64,000 nucleotides of DNA from Mycobacterium sp. OAS707. GTDB lineage: Bacteria; Actinomycetota; Actinomycetes; Mycobacteriales; Mycobacteriaceae. Positions 9,736 through 19,870 of the stretch are shown here, one piece after another. How positions within the stretch are numbered: the stretch's first letter is position 1; every line of letters starts with the position of its first letter. The DNA is taken from assembly GCF_014873705.1 (NCBI RefSeq), contig NZ_JADBDS010000003.1, positions 806,001 through 870,000 on the forward strand. Direction: 5' to 3'. Below the pieces are notes generated by a model. It was not told where the DNA came from. It saw only the letters and a list, made by a program, of their open reading frames with translations, and ran no database searches. The position numbers and the translations under genes are program-made.

Positions 9736-11289
9736 TTAGAGCGGCGTGAGACCGTGCTTGCGTTGCACTTTGGTCAAATTCTGTTTGTCCCGCAACAGCC
9801 GCAGCGACTTGCGCAGCAGCAGCCGCGTCTCGTGCGGTTGGATGACGCCGTCGATGTAGCCGCGCTCGGCGGCGATCCACGGCGTTGCCATGTTCAGGTT
9901 GTAGCCCTCGATGAAGTCGTCGCGGATCTTCTGCACCTCGGGCGCGGTCGGATCGGGGAACCGTTTCACCAGCAGCTGGGCGGCACCCTCGGCACCGATC
10001 ACGGCGATCCGCGCGGTGGGCCATGCGAAGTTGAGATCCGCCGACAACTGCTTGGAGCCCATGACCGCGTATCCGCCGCCGTAAGCCTTGCGCACGATGA
10101 TGGTCACCTTGGGCACGTCGGCTTCCACGATGGCGTTGAAGAACCGGCCACCGCGCTTGATGATGCCGCCCTTCTCCTCCTCGACACCCGGCATCGCGCC
10201 AGGGGTGTCGACGACGAACACCAGCGGCAGATTGAACGAGTCACAGAACCGGATGAACCCGGCGGCCTTGTCGGATGCCTCGTTGCCAACCGCGCCGGAC
10301 ATGTGCATCGGCTGATTGGCGATCACACCGACCGGATGGCCGTCGACGCGGGCGAACGCGGTGATCATGGACGGGCTGCGCTGCTCGGCGATTTCGAAGA
10401 CGTCACCGTCGTCGAAGATCCGCAGCAGGATCTCGTGCATGTCATAGGCCATGTTGTCGCTGTCCGGCACGATCGTGTCGAGTTCGTAGTCGTGCGGGGT
10501 CAGCTCCGGCTCCAGCCCGGGGTTGATGATCGGCGGGTCATCGAAGTGGTTGGCAGGCAGGAAGCTCAGGTAGTCGCGCACATACTGGTAGGCCGCGGCC
10601 TCCGAGTCGACCACCTTGTGAATGTTGCCGCGCTGCGCCTGGACGTCGGCGCCACCGAGTTCGTCGAAGGTGACGTCCTCGCCGGTGACGTCCTTGATGA
10701 CGTCCGGGCCGGTGATGAACATGTAGCCCTGATCGCGCACCGCGACCAGCAGGTCAGTCTGGATCGGCGAATAAACCGCGCCCCCAGCGCATTTCCCGAA
10801 GATCAGGGAAATCTCAGGGACCAGACCGCGCAGCATCTCATGGCGGCGGCCCAGCTCGGCATACCAGGCCAGCGAGGTCACCGCGTCCTGGATGCGGGCG
10901 CCGGCCGAGTCGTTGATGCCGATGATCGGGCAGCCGACCATGGCCACCCACTCCATCAGCTTGGCGACCTTGCGACCGAACATCTCGCCGACCGAGCCCT
11001 GGAACACCGTCTGGTCGTGGCTGAAGACGCCAACGGGCCGACCGTCGATCGTGGCGTGGCCGGTGACCACGCCGTCGCCGAACAACGCGTTGGGATCACC
11101 GGGCGTCTTGGCCAGCGCACCGATCTCCAGGAAGCTGCCGGGGTCGACCAGCGCTTCGATGCGGGCCCGGGCGCTGGGGATGCCCTTCTTCTCCCGCTTG
11201 GCGACGGCCTTCTCGCCGCCGGGTTCCTTGGCCAGTTCGAGCTTCTCGCGGAGTTCGGCCAGCAGCGCCGCGGTGGTTCGATTGGTCAC
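9736..11289 (-). CDS. accD4: Acyl-CoA carboxylase beta subunit AccD4
   Basis: A 517-residue carboxyltransferase subunit. In mycobacteria AccD4, with AccA3 and AccD5 or AccE5, carboxylates the long fatty acyl-CoA that becomes the alpha branch of mycolic acid. Crotonase-like carboxyltransferase motifs are visible: INDSAGARIQD, GKCAGGAVYSP and the C-terminal AYGGGYAVMGS. Translation starts at GTG 11289, inside the last codons of pks13 (GTGA overlap), so the two are translationally coupled. Placement directly after pks13 and fadD32 fixes the identity among the many AccD paralogues. Confidence 0.95.
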   Translation of the reverse strand: MTNRTTAALLAELREKLELAKEPGGEKAVAKREKKGIPSARARIEALVDPGSFLEIGALAKTPGDPNALFGDGVVTGHATIDGRPVGVFSHDQTVFQGSVGEMFGRKVAKLMEWVAMVGCPIIGINDSAGARIQDAVTSLAWYAELGRRHEMLRGLVPEISLIFGKCAGGAVYSPIQTDLLVAVRDQGYMFITGPDVIKDVTGEDVTFDELGGADVQAQRGNIHKVVDSEAAAYQYVRDYLSFLPANHFDDPPIINPGLEPELTPHDYELDTIVPDSDNMAYDMHEILLRIFDDGDVFEIAEQRSPSMITAFARVDGHPVGVIANQPMHMSGAVGNEASDKAAGFIRFCDSFNLPLVFVVDTPGAMPGVEEEKGGIIKRGGRFFNAIVEADVPKVTIIVRKAYGGGYAVMGSKQLSADLNFAWPTARIAVIGAEGAAQLLVKRFPDPTAPEVQKIRDDFIEGYNLNMATPWIAAERGYIDGVIQPHETRLLLRKSLRLLRDKQNLTKVQRKHGLTPL

Positions 11290-14200
11290 TTGGCCTGCTT
11301 CTCCTCGGCGTGGATGCGGTCGATCGCCTCGCTCATATGCGCCCCGACCTTCGCAATGTACGGCTCGTCGATGGCCTGGATGTGCTCACCCCCGATGTGC
11401 ACGATCTCCAGGTCCGAGACGAACTCGCCCCAGCCGCCGTCGGGCTGGCGGATGGCGTAACGCGGCTCGAAGAAGATCGCGTCGTCGTGGTAGCGGTCGG
11501 CCATGTAGAGGGTGACGTGTCCGTCGTAGGGCTGGATCTCGGCCGTCTCGAGCAGCCGGTTGTCCAGGTAGGACGTCCGCTGATGCTCGATGACGCCGCC
11601 GGGGATCTGGACGCCGCTTTCCTTGATCGCGTTCAGCACGAACTGGACCTGCCCGTCGTCGTCGAGATCCTCGAGCTGCTCGTACGGGATCGGCGGCACC
11701 TCGACGTTGAAGGTCCGCTCGGCGAACCGCGCGTAGCGGTCCCAACGGGCGCGCGTTTCCTCCTTGGTCTGCGGGATCTCCTCGCCGGGCCGGACCATGT
11801 CGATCAGCCCGACGAAGCGGACGTCGGCGCCCGCACGCTTCAGGCCGATCGCGCAGGCGTAGGCCAGTGCACCGCCAAGCGACCAGCCGACCAGGACGAA
11901 CGGCCCGTTGCCGCCCAGCTCCAGCAGCTTCGGCAGATACTGGCGTGCGCGTTCCTCAACCGAGCCCTCGACTCGTTCGAAGCCGTACATCGGGGTGTCC
12001 TGCGGCAGCCGCTTCAGCAGCGGCTCGTACACCACCGTCGAGCCGCCGGCCGGGTGGAAGACGAACACCGGCGTGCTGTCGGATCCCTCCTGCGGCGCAC
12101 GCAGGGTGCGGACGAACCCGTCGATCTCACCGGCCTCGAGGTACTCGCGCACAATCGTGGCCAGCGCCTCGATCGTCGGCGAGTTCTTCACGTCATCGAC
12201 GGTGATGGTTCCCTCGGCCCGTTCCGAAAGCCGTTGTGCCAGTTTCTCGGCGGTCGCATCGTCGAGTGTGGGCAGCGCGTTGAAGATGCCGCCCGGCGAC
12301 TTGCCGGTGACGATCGCCCACGTCGCGAACGTGACGCGCTCGGCGGCCTCACGCGGCGGCACGTCGGCGCCGAGCGCCTCGGTGACGGCCTCCTGGGTCA
12401 GCACCTGCGCGGCCAGCGACGCAGCTGACGGCTGGTCCGGGCCCGCCGGATTGGTCGGTGGCGGCGGCACGGCCGGCCCACTGGGATCGGTTGGGGGCGG
12501 CGGAATGTCGCTTGCCCTGGCGGTGCCCGCACTGGTGAGCGCATCTTCGACCTCGGCCACAGTCGACGCGCCGCCCATCAACTGAGCCTGTTCGGCGGCG
12601 ATCTCCTCAGGCGTCAATTCCTTCTGATGCTCGGCGAGCTGCTCGACCTCGTCGCGGTGCTCGATCGCGTATTCGATCAGCTTCTCCACCGCGTAAAGGT
12701 TCGCGTCTCGCACCGCGGTCAGCTGAATCGGCGGCAGGTCGAAGTCGTACTCGACACGGTTCTTGATCCGCACCGCCATCAGCGAGTCGAGGCCGAGTTC
12801 GATCAGCGGCACCTCCCACGGCAGGTCCTCGGGCTCGTAGCCCATCGCACCGCCGACGATCGTGCCAAGCCGGTCACGCACGGTCTCGCCGGAATCAGGC
12901 GACCACTTGGCAAAGCCTGCACCGAGATTCGCGCCCTGCGTCAGGTTGTCCTGCAGGATCTCCGCACTGTCCGGTTCTTCCTCGACGACGGACGTTGCGG
13001 TAGGCGCCGCGACCGCGACTCCTGCACCCACTGCGGCCGGCAGAGGCGCGGCCTGGCCACCGCGTGCGACGACCGCGTCGTAGACCAACGTGAAGGACTC
13101 GTCGATGCGGGCGTGCACCTGAACCGTCGCTCCGCCGGGGTGGCGCGTCAACGTCGTCACCAGTCGCGCGCCCTCGCCGGGCACCGCGCGCTGTTCGAAC
13201 GCCGTCAGCTTCGCATCCGGAATAACCTGTGCCGCAGCGGCTTTCACCAATGCACCGAGGTCGGGCTGGCCCTTCGGAGCGAACTCCCAGACATGGCGAC
13301 CGTCGGGTGTGGCGACGTGGTTGCCGGGCATCATCACTGAGCTGTCGCCGGTGAACTTCGCGTCCAGCCAGTGCGACTTGCGGCGGAAGCGGGTTGGCGG
13401 AATATTCGCATATTCACCGCGCTGGAAAAGCGTCCGGAAGTCCAGATCGTGACCGTGCACGAACAACTGCGCCAAGGCCGACGTCATCGAGTCGACCTCG
13501 TCCTGCTTGCGCGCCAGCGTCGCGATCAGCTGCGCGTCGTGCAGCCCCGCAGCCGCGGTGGTCAGGCCAACCTGCATGAGGGCCACCGGATTCGGTGCCA
13601 GCTCGAGGAAAGTGGTGTGGCCGTTGTCGACGGCATTGCGAACGCCCTGGGTGAAGTAGACGCTGTGGCGCAGCCCCTTCTTCCAGTACTCCACGTCGTG
13701 GATCGCCTCGCCGGGCCGGATGTATTTGCCCTCGTGCACCGTCGAGAAGTAGCCGATGGTGATCGGATGCGGCTGGATGCCCTGCAGTTCGGCGGCGAGC
13801 TCACCGAGCAGCGGATCCATCTGCGAGGTGTGGCTGGCGCCCTTCGTCTGCATCTTGCGCGCGAACTTGCCTTCCTGCTCGCAGCGCTCGATTATCGCGT
13901 CCACCTGGTCGGGTGGACCGCCGATGACGGTCTGGGTGGGCGCGGCGTACACGCACACCTCGAGGTCCTTGAAGTCGGCGAACACCGTCTCGATCTCCTC
14001 GGCCGAATACTCGACCAGGGCCATGAGCCGGATCCATTCGCCGAACAGCATCGCCTCGCCTTCACCCATCAGGTGCGCACGCGCACAGATGGCCCGGGTG
14101 GCATCCTCGAGTGACAGGCCGCCTGCGAAATATGCCGCGGCCGCCTCGCCAAGCGACTGTCCCACCACGGCAGCCGGTTTCGCGCCGTGATGCTTGAGGA

Positions 14201-16634
14201 GCTCGCCGAGCGCGATCTGCAGGGCGAAGATCACTGTCTGGACTACTTCGATCGGGTAGTCGCAGGTCTCGTTGGTGTAGTCGATCCGGTCATCGAGGAT
14301 CAGCTCGACGATCGAGTAGCCACGTTCATCCTGGATCAGCGCGTCGACTTTGTTGATCCACTGCGCGAAGGTCTCGTTGCGCAGATAGAGGTTCTTGCCC
14401 ATCTTGCGGTGCTGCGCACCGAATCCCGCGAGCACCCACACGGGCCCGTTGGTGACAGGTCCGTCGGCGGTGAACACGTTGGGGTTCTGCTTGCCTTCGG
14501 CCAGCGCGCGCAGACCCTTGATGGCCTCGTCGTGGTCGTGGGCGAGCACGACCGCGCGCGAGCGACCGTGGTTGCGCCGCGACAGCGATCGACCGATCGA
14601 CTCCAGCGACGACGCCCGGCCCTCGGGGCTGTCGATCCAGTCGGCCAGCTCGGCTGCGGTCGCCTTCTTACGGGACGTCAGGAAGCCTGAAACCGCGAGC
14701 GGCACAACGGGAGTGGGCTGCTCGGAAGCCTCGAGCTCCTCGCGGGCGACCTCGAGCAGGCGCAGCGCCTCGTCGGTGAGGCCCGGCAGGTCCGGCTCGT
14801 CATCGGCGACGTGAGCGGGCCGGTCAAGGCCGTCGCTATCGTCTTCTGCGGAGTCGATGAACTCGCCGTACTCGTCCATGCGCACGCCGCCGACGTACAC
14901 GGCGTCCGCGTCGGATTGCTCCGCTTTTTCGGGCTCGGCGTGCGGCTGCGGTTCCGGCTCAACGAGATCCGACGGCAACACCTCACGCAGCACCATGTGC
15001 GCATTGGCGCCGCCGAAGCCGAAGCCCGACACACCGGCGATCGCGTGACCGCTGTAACGCGGCCAGTCGGTGACGGTGTCGGCGACCTTCAGCCGGACAG
15101 CTTCGAAGTCGATGTACGGGTTGGGACCTGAGTAGTTGATCGACGGCGGGATCTTGTCGTTCTTCAGCGCCAACGCCATCTTCGCCAGGCTGGCGGCGCC
15201 TGCGGCCGACTCCAGGTGGCCCACATTGGATTTCACCGCGCCGAGCAGCGCCGGCTTGTCTGCCGGACGGCCCCTGCCGACGACGCGGCCGAGCGCGTCG
15301 GCCTCGATCGGGTCACCGAGGATGGTGCCGGTGCCGTGCGCCTCGATGTAGTCGACGTCGCGGGGGTTGATGCCCGCGTCCTTGTATGCCGTGCGCAGCA
15401 CCTCGGCCTGAGCATCCGGGTTGGGCGCCAGCAGCCCGTTGGACCGGCCGTCATGGTTGACCGCGCTGCCCGCGATGACCGCCAAGATCTCGTCGCCGTC
15501 GCGTCGCGCGTCCGAGAGTCGCTTGAGGACGAGCATGCCGCCGCCCTCGGAGCGCGCGTAGCCGTCGGCGTCCTTCGAGAACGACTTGATCCGGCCGTCC
15601 GGTGCCAGCACCCCGCCGACCTCGTCGAAGCCGATCGTGACCAGCGGGGTGATCAGCGCGTTGACGCCGCCGACCACTGCCACGTCGGCCTCGCCCGAGC
15701 GCAGCGCCGCGACACCCTGGTGTGCGGCCACCAACGAACTCGAGCATGCGGTGTCGATGGCCATCGACGGGCCGCGGAAGTCGTAGAAGTAGGACACCCG
15801 GTTGGCGATGATCGAGCTCGTTGTCCCGGTGATCGCGTACGGATGCGCGATCGACGGGTCCGAGACGCTCAGGAAGCTGTAGTCGTTGTTCGAAGCCCCG
15901 ATGTAGACACCGACGCGCTCGCCGCGCAAGCTCGATGCCGGGATGCGCGCGTTTTCCAGTGCCTCCCAGGTCAATTCGAGGGCCATCCGCTGTTGCGGGT
16001 CGACGTTGTCGGCCTCCATCTTCGACAGCGTGAAGAACTCGGCGTCGAAACCCTTGATGTCAGAGAGGTAGCCGCCGCGGGTGCGGGCCTTCGCCACGCG
16101 TTCCGCGATCCGCGGCTCGTCTAGGAACTCCTCCCACCGGCCGGGGGGTAGATCGGTGATCGCGTCGCGGCCCTCGAGCAGCGCCTGCCACGTCTCGTCG
16201 GGGGTGTTCATGTCGCCGGGGAAGCGGGTGGCGATGCCCACGATCGCGATGTCGTCGACATCGCGGGTGCGCGACCAGTCCTCACCGCTGTCGGACATGT
16301 CGACCTCGGGCTCGCCCTCGACGATCACGGTCGCCAACGACTCGATGGTCGGATGCCGGAACGCGACCGTCGCGGTCAGCGTCACACCGGTGAGGTCCTC
16401 GATGTCGCTGGCCATGGCGACCGCGTCACGTGACGACAGGCCAAGCTCGACCATCGGCGTCGCGTCGTTGATCGCATCGGGTGCCTGGCCGGTTGCGTTG
16501 GCGATCCAGTTGCGCAGCCACTCGCGCATCTCGGCGACCGTCATATCAGTACGCGCAGGCGTCAGCGGCTTCTCCGGCGCGAGCTGGAACTCCTGCTCGG
16601 CCGCGGGTTGCGAATCATCGTGTGTATCAGTCAT
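11286..16634 (-). CDS. pks13: Polyketide synthase Pks13, mycolic acid condensase
   Basis: A 1,782-residue type I polyketide synthase that condenses the meromycoloyl chain (delivered by FadD32) with the carboxylated alpha chain. Domains in order: N-terminal ACP (ELGLSSRD, serine near residue 68), ketosynthase (DTACSSSL, Cys297; EAHGTGT; NVGHLE), acyltransferase (GQSLGEA, Ser827), C-terminal ACP (GLDSLM, Ser1284), a Pro-rich linker, then thioesterase (GWSLGG, Ser1585). All catalytic residues are present. ATG 16634 is preferred over GTG 16640 because AGGTG lies eight bases before it. It is about 50 residues longer than the M. tuberculosis protein, mainly in linkers. Confidence 0.97.
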   Translation of the reverse strand: MTDTHDDSQPAAEQEFQLAPEKPLTPARTDMTVAEMREWLRNWIANATGQAPDAINDATPMVELGLSSRDAVAMASDIEDLTGVTLTATVAFRHPTIESLATVIVEGEPEVDMSDSGEDWSRTRDVDDIAIVGIATRFPGDMNTPDETWQALLEGRDAITDLPPGRWEEFLDEPRIAERVAKARTRGGYLSDIKGFDAEFFTLSKMEADNVDPQQRMALELTWEALENARIPASSLRGERVGVYIGASNNDYSFLSVSDPSIAHPYAITGTTSSIIANRVSYFYDFRGPSMAIDTACSSSLVAAHQGVAALRSGEADVAVVGGVNALITPLVTIGFDEVGGVLAPDGRIKSFSKDADGYARSEGGGMLVLKRLSDARRDGDEILAVIAGSAVNHDGRSNGLLAPNPDAQAEVLRTAYKDAGINPRDVDYIEAHGTGTILGDPIEADALGRVVGRGRPADKPALLGAVKSNVGHLESAAGAASLAKMALALKNDKIPPSINYSGPNPYIDFEAVRLKVADTVTDWPRYSGHAIAGVSGFGFGGANAHMVLREVLPSDLVEPEPQPHAEPEKAEQSDADAVYVGGVRMDEYGEFIDSAEDDSDGLDRPAHVADDEPDLPGLTDEALRLLEVAREELEASEQPTPVVPLAVSGFLTSRKKATAAELADWIDSPEGRASSLESIGRSLSRRNHGRSRAVVLAHDHDEAIKGLRALAEGKQNPNVFTADGPVTNGPVWVLAGFGAQHRKMGKNLYLRNETFAQWINKVDALIQDERGYSIVELILDDRIDYTNETCDYPIEVVQTVIFALQIALGELLKHHGAKPAAVVGQSLGEAAAAYFAGGLSLEDATRAICARAHLMGEGEAMLFGEWIRLMALVEYSAEEIETVFADFKDLEVCVYAAPTQTVIGGPPDQVDAIIERCEQEGKFARKMQTKGASHTSQMDPLLGELAAELQGIQPHPITIGYFSTVHEGKYIRPGEAIHDVEYWKKGLRHSVYFTQGVRNAVDNGHTTFLELAPNPVALMQVGLTTAAAGLHDAQLIATLARKQDEVDSMTSALAQLFVHGHDLDFRTLFQRGEYANIPPTRFRRKSHWLDAKFTGDSSVMMPGNHVATPDGRHVWEFAPKGQPDLGALVKAAAAQVIPDAKLTAFEQRAVPGEGARLVTTLTRHPGGATVQVHARIDESFTLVYDAVVARGGQAAPLPAAVGAGVAVAAPTATSVVEEEPDSAEILQDNLTQGANLGAGFAKWSPDSGETVRDRLGTIVGGAMGYEPEDLPWEVPLIELGLDSLMAVRIKNRVEYDFDLPPIQLTAVRDANLYAVEKLIEYAIEHRDEVEQLAEHQKELTPEEIAAEQAQLMGGASTVAEVEDALTSAGTARASDIPPPPTDPSGPAVPPPPTNPAGPDQPSAASLAAQVLTQEAVTEALGADVPPREAAERVTFATWAIVTGKSPGGIFNALPTLDDATAEKLAQRLSERAEGTITVDDVKNSPTIEALATIVREYLEAGEIDGFVRTLRAPQEGSDSTPVFVFHPAGGSTVVYEPLLKRLPQDTPMYGFERVEGSVEERARQYLPKLLELGGNGPFVLVGWSLGGALAYACAIGLKRAGADVRFVGLIDMVRPGEEIPQTKEETRARWDRYARFAERTFNVEVPPIPYEQLEDLDDDGQVQFVLNAIKESGVQIPGGVIEHQRTSYLDNRLLETAEIQPYDGHVTLYMADRYHDDAIFFEPRYAIRQPDGGWGEFVSDLEIVHIGGEHIQAIDEPYIAKVGAHMSEAIDRIHAEEKQAK

Positions 16635-16710
16635 TTTCACTTCACCTTCGATGGACGCTTCGATGGACCACGCGCCCGTCGTCCGCTGGTCATTTCTGCT
16701 CAGTCAGCAG

Positions 16711-18603
16711 TTAGTCCGTCTCGTCTGGGAACGCGTTGGCCACCTTGCCGCTGCGCAGACTTCCGTCCAGATACGCAGTACGGCAGGCGCGCCTGCCGAT
16801 CTTGCCGCTCGAGGTCCGGGGAATCGCGCCTGCAGGAGTGAGCAGCACGTCACGCACGGTCACGCCGTGCCGCACCGCGATCGCCGCCCGGATGTCGTCG
16901 GCGATGGGACCCATCTCCAGCTTGTGTGCACCTGGGGCGCGCTCTCCGACAATCACCAACTGCTCGGACGTGTCGTTCGGGTCGCGCTTGAGGCCGGCGT
17001 GTGCGTTCTCGAAAACCGCGTCGGGCAACTGGTTCGCGGGTACCGAGAAGGCCGCGACGTAGCCGACTCGCAGCGCCTTGGTCGCCTCCTGCGCGGAGTA
17101 CTCGAGGTCCTGCGGGTAGTGGTTGCGGCCGTCGATGATCACCAAATCCTTTGTGCGGCCGGTGATGTAGAGCTCGCCCTTGTGATAAGCGCCGAGGTCG
17201 CCGGTGCGCACCCACGTCGCGTCGTCGGTCGCGCCTTCGGCGTGCGACGGGTTCGTCCGAGACTTCAGGATGTTCTGGAAGGTCGCGACCGTCTCCTCGG
17301 GCTTGCCCCAGTAGCCGGTGCCCATGTTCTGGCCGCTGATCCAGACCTCACCGATCTGACCGTCGGGAAGCTCGGTGGCGGTCTCCGCGTCGACGATGAC
17401 GGCCCATTCGGCCACGCCGATCTTGCCTGCGCCTGCCTGCGCGACGGCCTTTGGCGAATCGGCTGAGACCTCGACGAAGGTGCCGGTGTTCAGCGCATCG
17501 CGGTCGACGTGGATGATGCTCGGCTCGGCGTCCATCGGTGTCGTCGACACGAACAGGGTGGCCTCGGCCAGGCCGTAGGACGGTTTGATGGCCTGCGGCT
17601 TGAATCCGTACGGGGCGAACGCGTCGTTGAACCGGTTCACGGTGGCGGCCGAGATCGGCTCACTGCCGTTGAGGATGCACTTCACCACGCTCAGGTCCAG
17701 GGGCGGTTCGTCGTCCTTGGGCAGGCCCCGGGCCGCGGCGTGATCGAACGCGAAGTTCGGCGCGACCGAGATGACGCCGCCGGTGTCATCGGGTTTGCGC
17801 GACATCTCCCGCAGCCACCTGCTGGGCCTGCGGACGAACGCGGCCGGCGTCATGAACGTGAAATGGTGCCCGATCATCGGCGCGAGCATGGCCGTGATGA
17901 GGCCCATGTCGTGGAAGAACGGCAGCCACGAGCAGCCCCGGTCACCTTCCTGACCATCGAGGGCCTCGATGACCTGAACGATGTTGGTGGCGAGGTTGAG
18001 GTGGGTGATCTGCACGCCGGTCGGGATGCGGGTCGAGCCCGAGGTGTACTGCAGGTAGGCGATGGTGTCCTCGGTGACGTCCTCGACGGGCACCCAGGTG
18101 GCGCCGACCTCGTCGGGCACAGCGTCGACGGCGATGACGCGGGGCCGCTCCTTGGCAGGCCGGGTGCGGAAGAACTTGCGCACGCCCTCGGCGGCTTCGG
18201 TGGTGGTCAGGATCGCGGAGGGCTGGCAGTCATCGAGCACGGCGTGCAGCCGGCCGACGTGACCGGGCTCGGAGGGGTCGAACAGTGGTACCGCGATGCG
18301 ACCCGAATAGATGGTGCCGTACATCGCGACCACGTAGTGGAGATTCTGCGGGCAGAGGATGGCCACCCGGTCACCCGGTTGGGTGACCTGCTGCAGCCGG
18401 GCGGCGAGCGCGCGGTTGCGGGCACCGAAGTCCGCCCAGTTCAGGTCGCGGGCCACACCGTCGCGCTCGACAGAGAAGTCGAGGAAGCGGTAGGCGAGCT
18501 TGTCGCCGCGAACCTTGGCCCACTTCTCAACGTGCTTGACCAAGCTGCCGTTGTCCGGGAACTTGATCAGTCCGTCTTTGAGAAACGGGTTATGGAAGGC
18601 CAT
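16711..18603 (-). CDS. fadD32: Long-chain fatty acyl-AMP ligase FadD32
   Basis: A 630-residue acyl-AMP ligase that activates meromycolic acid and loads it on the N-terminal ACP of Pks13. Adenylate-forming motifs are visible: YTSGSTRIPTGV (P-loop-like A3), PSYGLAEATL, TGDLGAYHKGELYITGR, and a C-terminal IPRTSSGKIGRRACR segment carrying the catalytic lysine. ATG 18603 has an AGGAGAG ribosome-binding site five bases upstream. It is the first gene of the fadD32-pks13-accD4 unit, 76 bases before the pks13 start codon. Confidence 0.97.
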   Translation of the reverse strand: MAFHNPFLKDGLIKFPDNGSLVKHVEKWAKVRGDKLAYRFLDFSVERDGVARDLNWADFGARNRALAARLQQVTQPGDRVAILCPQNLHYVVAMYGTIYSGRIAVPLFDPSEPGHVGRLHAVLDDCQPSAILTTTEAAEGVRKFFRTRPAKERPRVIAVDAVPDEVGATWVPVEDVTEDTIAYLQYTSGSTRIPTGVQITHLNLATNIVQVIEALDGQEGDRGCSWLPFFHDMGLITAMLAPMIGHHFTFMTPAAFVRRPSRWLREMSRKPDDTGGVISVAPNFAFDHAAARGLPKDDEPPLDLSVVKCILNGSEPISAATVNRFNDAFAPYGFKPQAIKPSYGLAEATLFVSTTPMDAEPSIIHVDRDALNTGTFVEVSADSPKAVAQAGAGKIGVAEWAVIVDAETATELPDGQIGEVWISGQNMGTGYWGKPEETVATFQNILKSRTNPSHAEGATDDATWVRTGDLGAYHKGELYITGRTKDLVIIDGRNHYPQDLEYSAQEATKALRVGYVAAFSVPANQLPDAVFENAHAGLKRDPNDTSEQLVIVGERAPGAHKLEMGPIADDIRAAIAVRHGVTVRDVLLTPAGAIPRTSSGKIGRRACRTAYLDGSLRSGKVANAFPDETD

Positions 18604-18846
18604 CGCACTCTCCTGTCAAAGCCACGCTCACTGCGAAGCCGCTTGCGCTCTTGTCGGCGGGACGCCGCAGACGCTGGACCTCAGCCGCGCGAACCCTAAA
18701 CCCCGAAGATCCTACCGGGGAGTAGGCGCTCACCGCCTTTAAGGGCTCTGGCCTGCGGATTCAGCCCGGCTTCCGACCACCGCTCTTACTTTTTTCTTAA
18801 TGTTAGGCGACCTGTTGGCACACGCCAAATCGCCCTCGGTCACATG
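18604..18846 (-). promoter_or_regulatory. Intergenic region upstream of fadD32
   Basis: A 243-bp gap between fadD32 and the cutinase-like gene, both on the minus strand. It must hold the promoter of the mycolate operon if that operon is not read through from upstream. I see a TAGGAT hexamer on the minus strand at 18709-18714 but no convincing -35, and a short A/T-rich patch at 18787-18802 that could end transcription of the upstream gene. Confidence 0.3.
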
Positions 18847-19857
18847 TCAGCCATGTTTTGGGTGCGGAGCGTTATCGATCACGTTCTGCGCCCAGCCCAG
18901 TGTCCACTGCGTGGACGTCGCACCGTCGAGATTCCAGAACTCGGGCGTGGCGTACAGCGCATGCACCGGCGCGCCGCCGCCGCCGGTCAGCACCTGAAGC
19001 GTCCTCGGCAGCTCGGTGATGCTGAACGCGGACTCCGGCGCCGCACAGATCAGGTCACCCTTCGCGCAGATCTCGTTGGTGCGGTCGTTGAGCATGCCGA
19101 ATCCACCGGGCCGCGCGCCCGTCATCGTCAGGCCCATCGCCGACAGCGTCGGGACCTCCTGCAGCGTGATCTCGGCGCCCTGGCCGTCAGGGTTGGGGCC
19201 GATGTCCTGACCGACGTTGTCCTGACGACGTCCGTCGGCGATCAGTGTCACGCCAAGCACGAGATCCTCGTCGACCGGTCCCCTGCCGTTGCCGACGTCA
19301 CTGGCGATGTCGCCGGCGATCACCGCGCCCTGCGAGAACCCGGCCAGCACGTAACTGGTCAGCGGGCACCGGTTGTTCATATCCGTGATCGCCTTGACGG
19401 CGCCGCGGGTGCCCTCGGCGCGGCTGTCGTTGTAGGACATCTGCTGATCGGCAGACAGCGGATTGTGGAACTGCGCGGTGTAGGGAACCGTGAAGATCTC
19501 CACCCGGTCGTTGCCGAACTGCGAACGCAGCGGGTTGGTCACCTTCGACATCAACGAGTTCGGAAACTGGTTGGGGTTGAAGGGATCGTCGGTCGGGGAA
19601 GATTCCCACGTCCCGGGTATCGACACCATCATCACGTCGGGGCAGCTCGCGTCCTGGAACTCGGGGCGCGGCTTTTTCGGCGCCGTTGGCACGCCGGTGG
19701 GCGGCACCGCGGTCGGCGGCAGAGCAGTCTGCGGCGTCTCCGGTTTGCGCAGCACGACGATCACGATCGCCACGATCAGCACGACGACGAGCGCCATTGC
19801 CCCGGCTGCAACGAGCGCGAGTATCCGGTGGCGTTTCCGCCGGTTGGTCTTTGGCAT
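18847..19857 (-). CDS. culp6: Cutinase-like envelope hydrolase (Rv3802c type)
   Basis: A 336-residue alpha/beta hydrolase of the cutinase-like family. It matches the essential M. tuberculosis Rv3802c in position and architecture: a basic N terminus, one membrane helix (LALVAAGAMALVVVLIVAIV), a Pro-rich linker and a cutinase domain with the nucleophile motif AGFSQGAV and paired cysteines (ASCPDV, NRCPLT, EICAKGDLIC). The family member is reported to have phospholipase A/thioesterase activity in the cell wall. ATG 19857 was chosen because the membrane anchor follows it directly. Confidence 0.92.
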   Translation of the reverse strand: MPKTNRRKRHRILALVAAGAMALVVVLIVAIVIVVLRKPETPQTALPPTAVPPTGVPTAPKKPRPEFQDASCPDVMMVSIPGTWESSPTDDPFNPNQFPNSLMSKVTNPLRSQFGNDRVEIFTVPYTAQFHNPLSADQQMSYNDSRAEGTRGAVKAITDMNNRCPLTSYVLAGFSQGAVIAGDIASDVGNGRGPVDEDLVLGVTLIADGRRQDNVGQDIGPNPDGQGAEITLQEVPTLSAMGLTMTGARPGGFGMLNDRTNEICAKGDLICAAPESAFSITELPRTLQVLTGGGGAPVHALYATPEFWNLDGATSTQWTLGWAQNVIDNAPHPKHG

Positions 19858-19870
19858 CTGTTGTTTCCTG

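Noticed and set aside
9754..11460. A 568-codon open frame on the plus strand, opposite accD4
   Set aside because: It mirrors the third-position GC bias of accD4 and pks13; its product has no domain and is very rich in Arg, Gly, Val and His, typical of antisense frames in GC-rich DNA.
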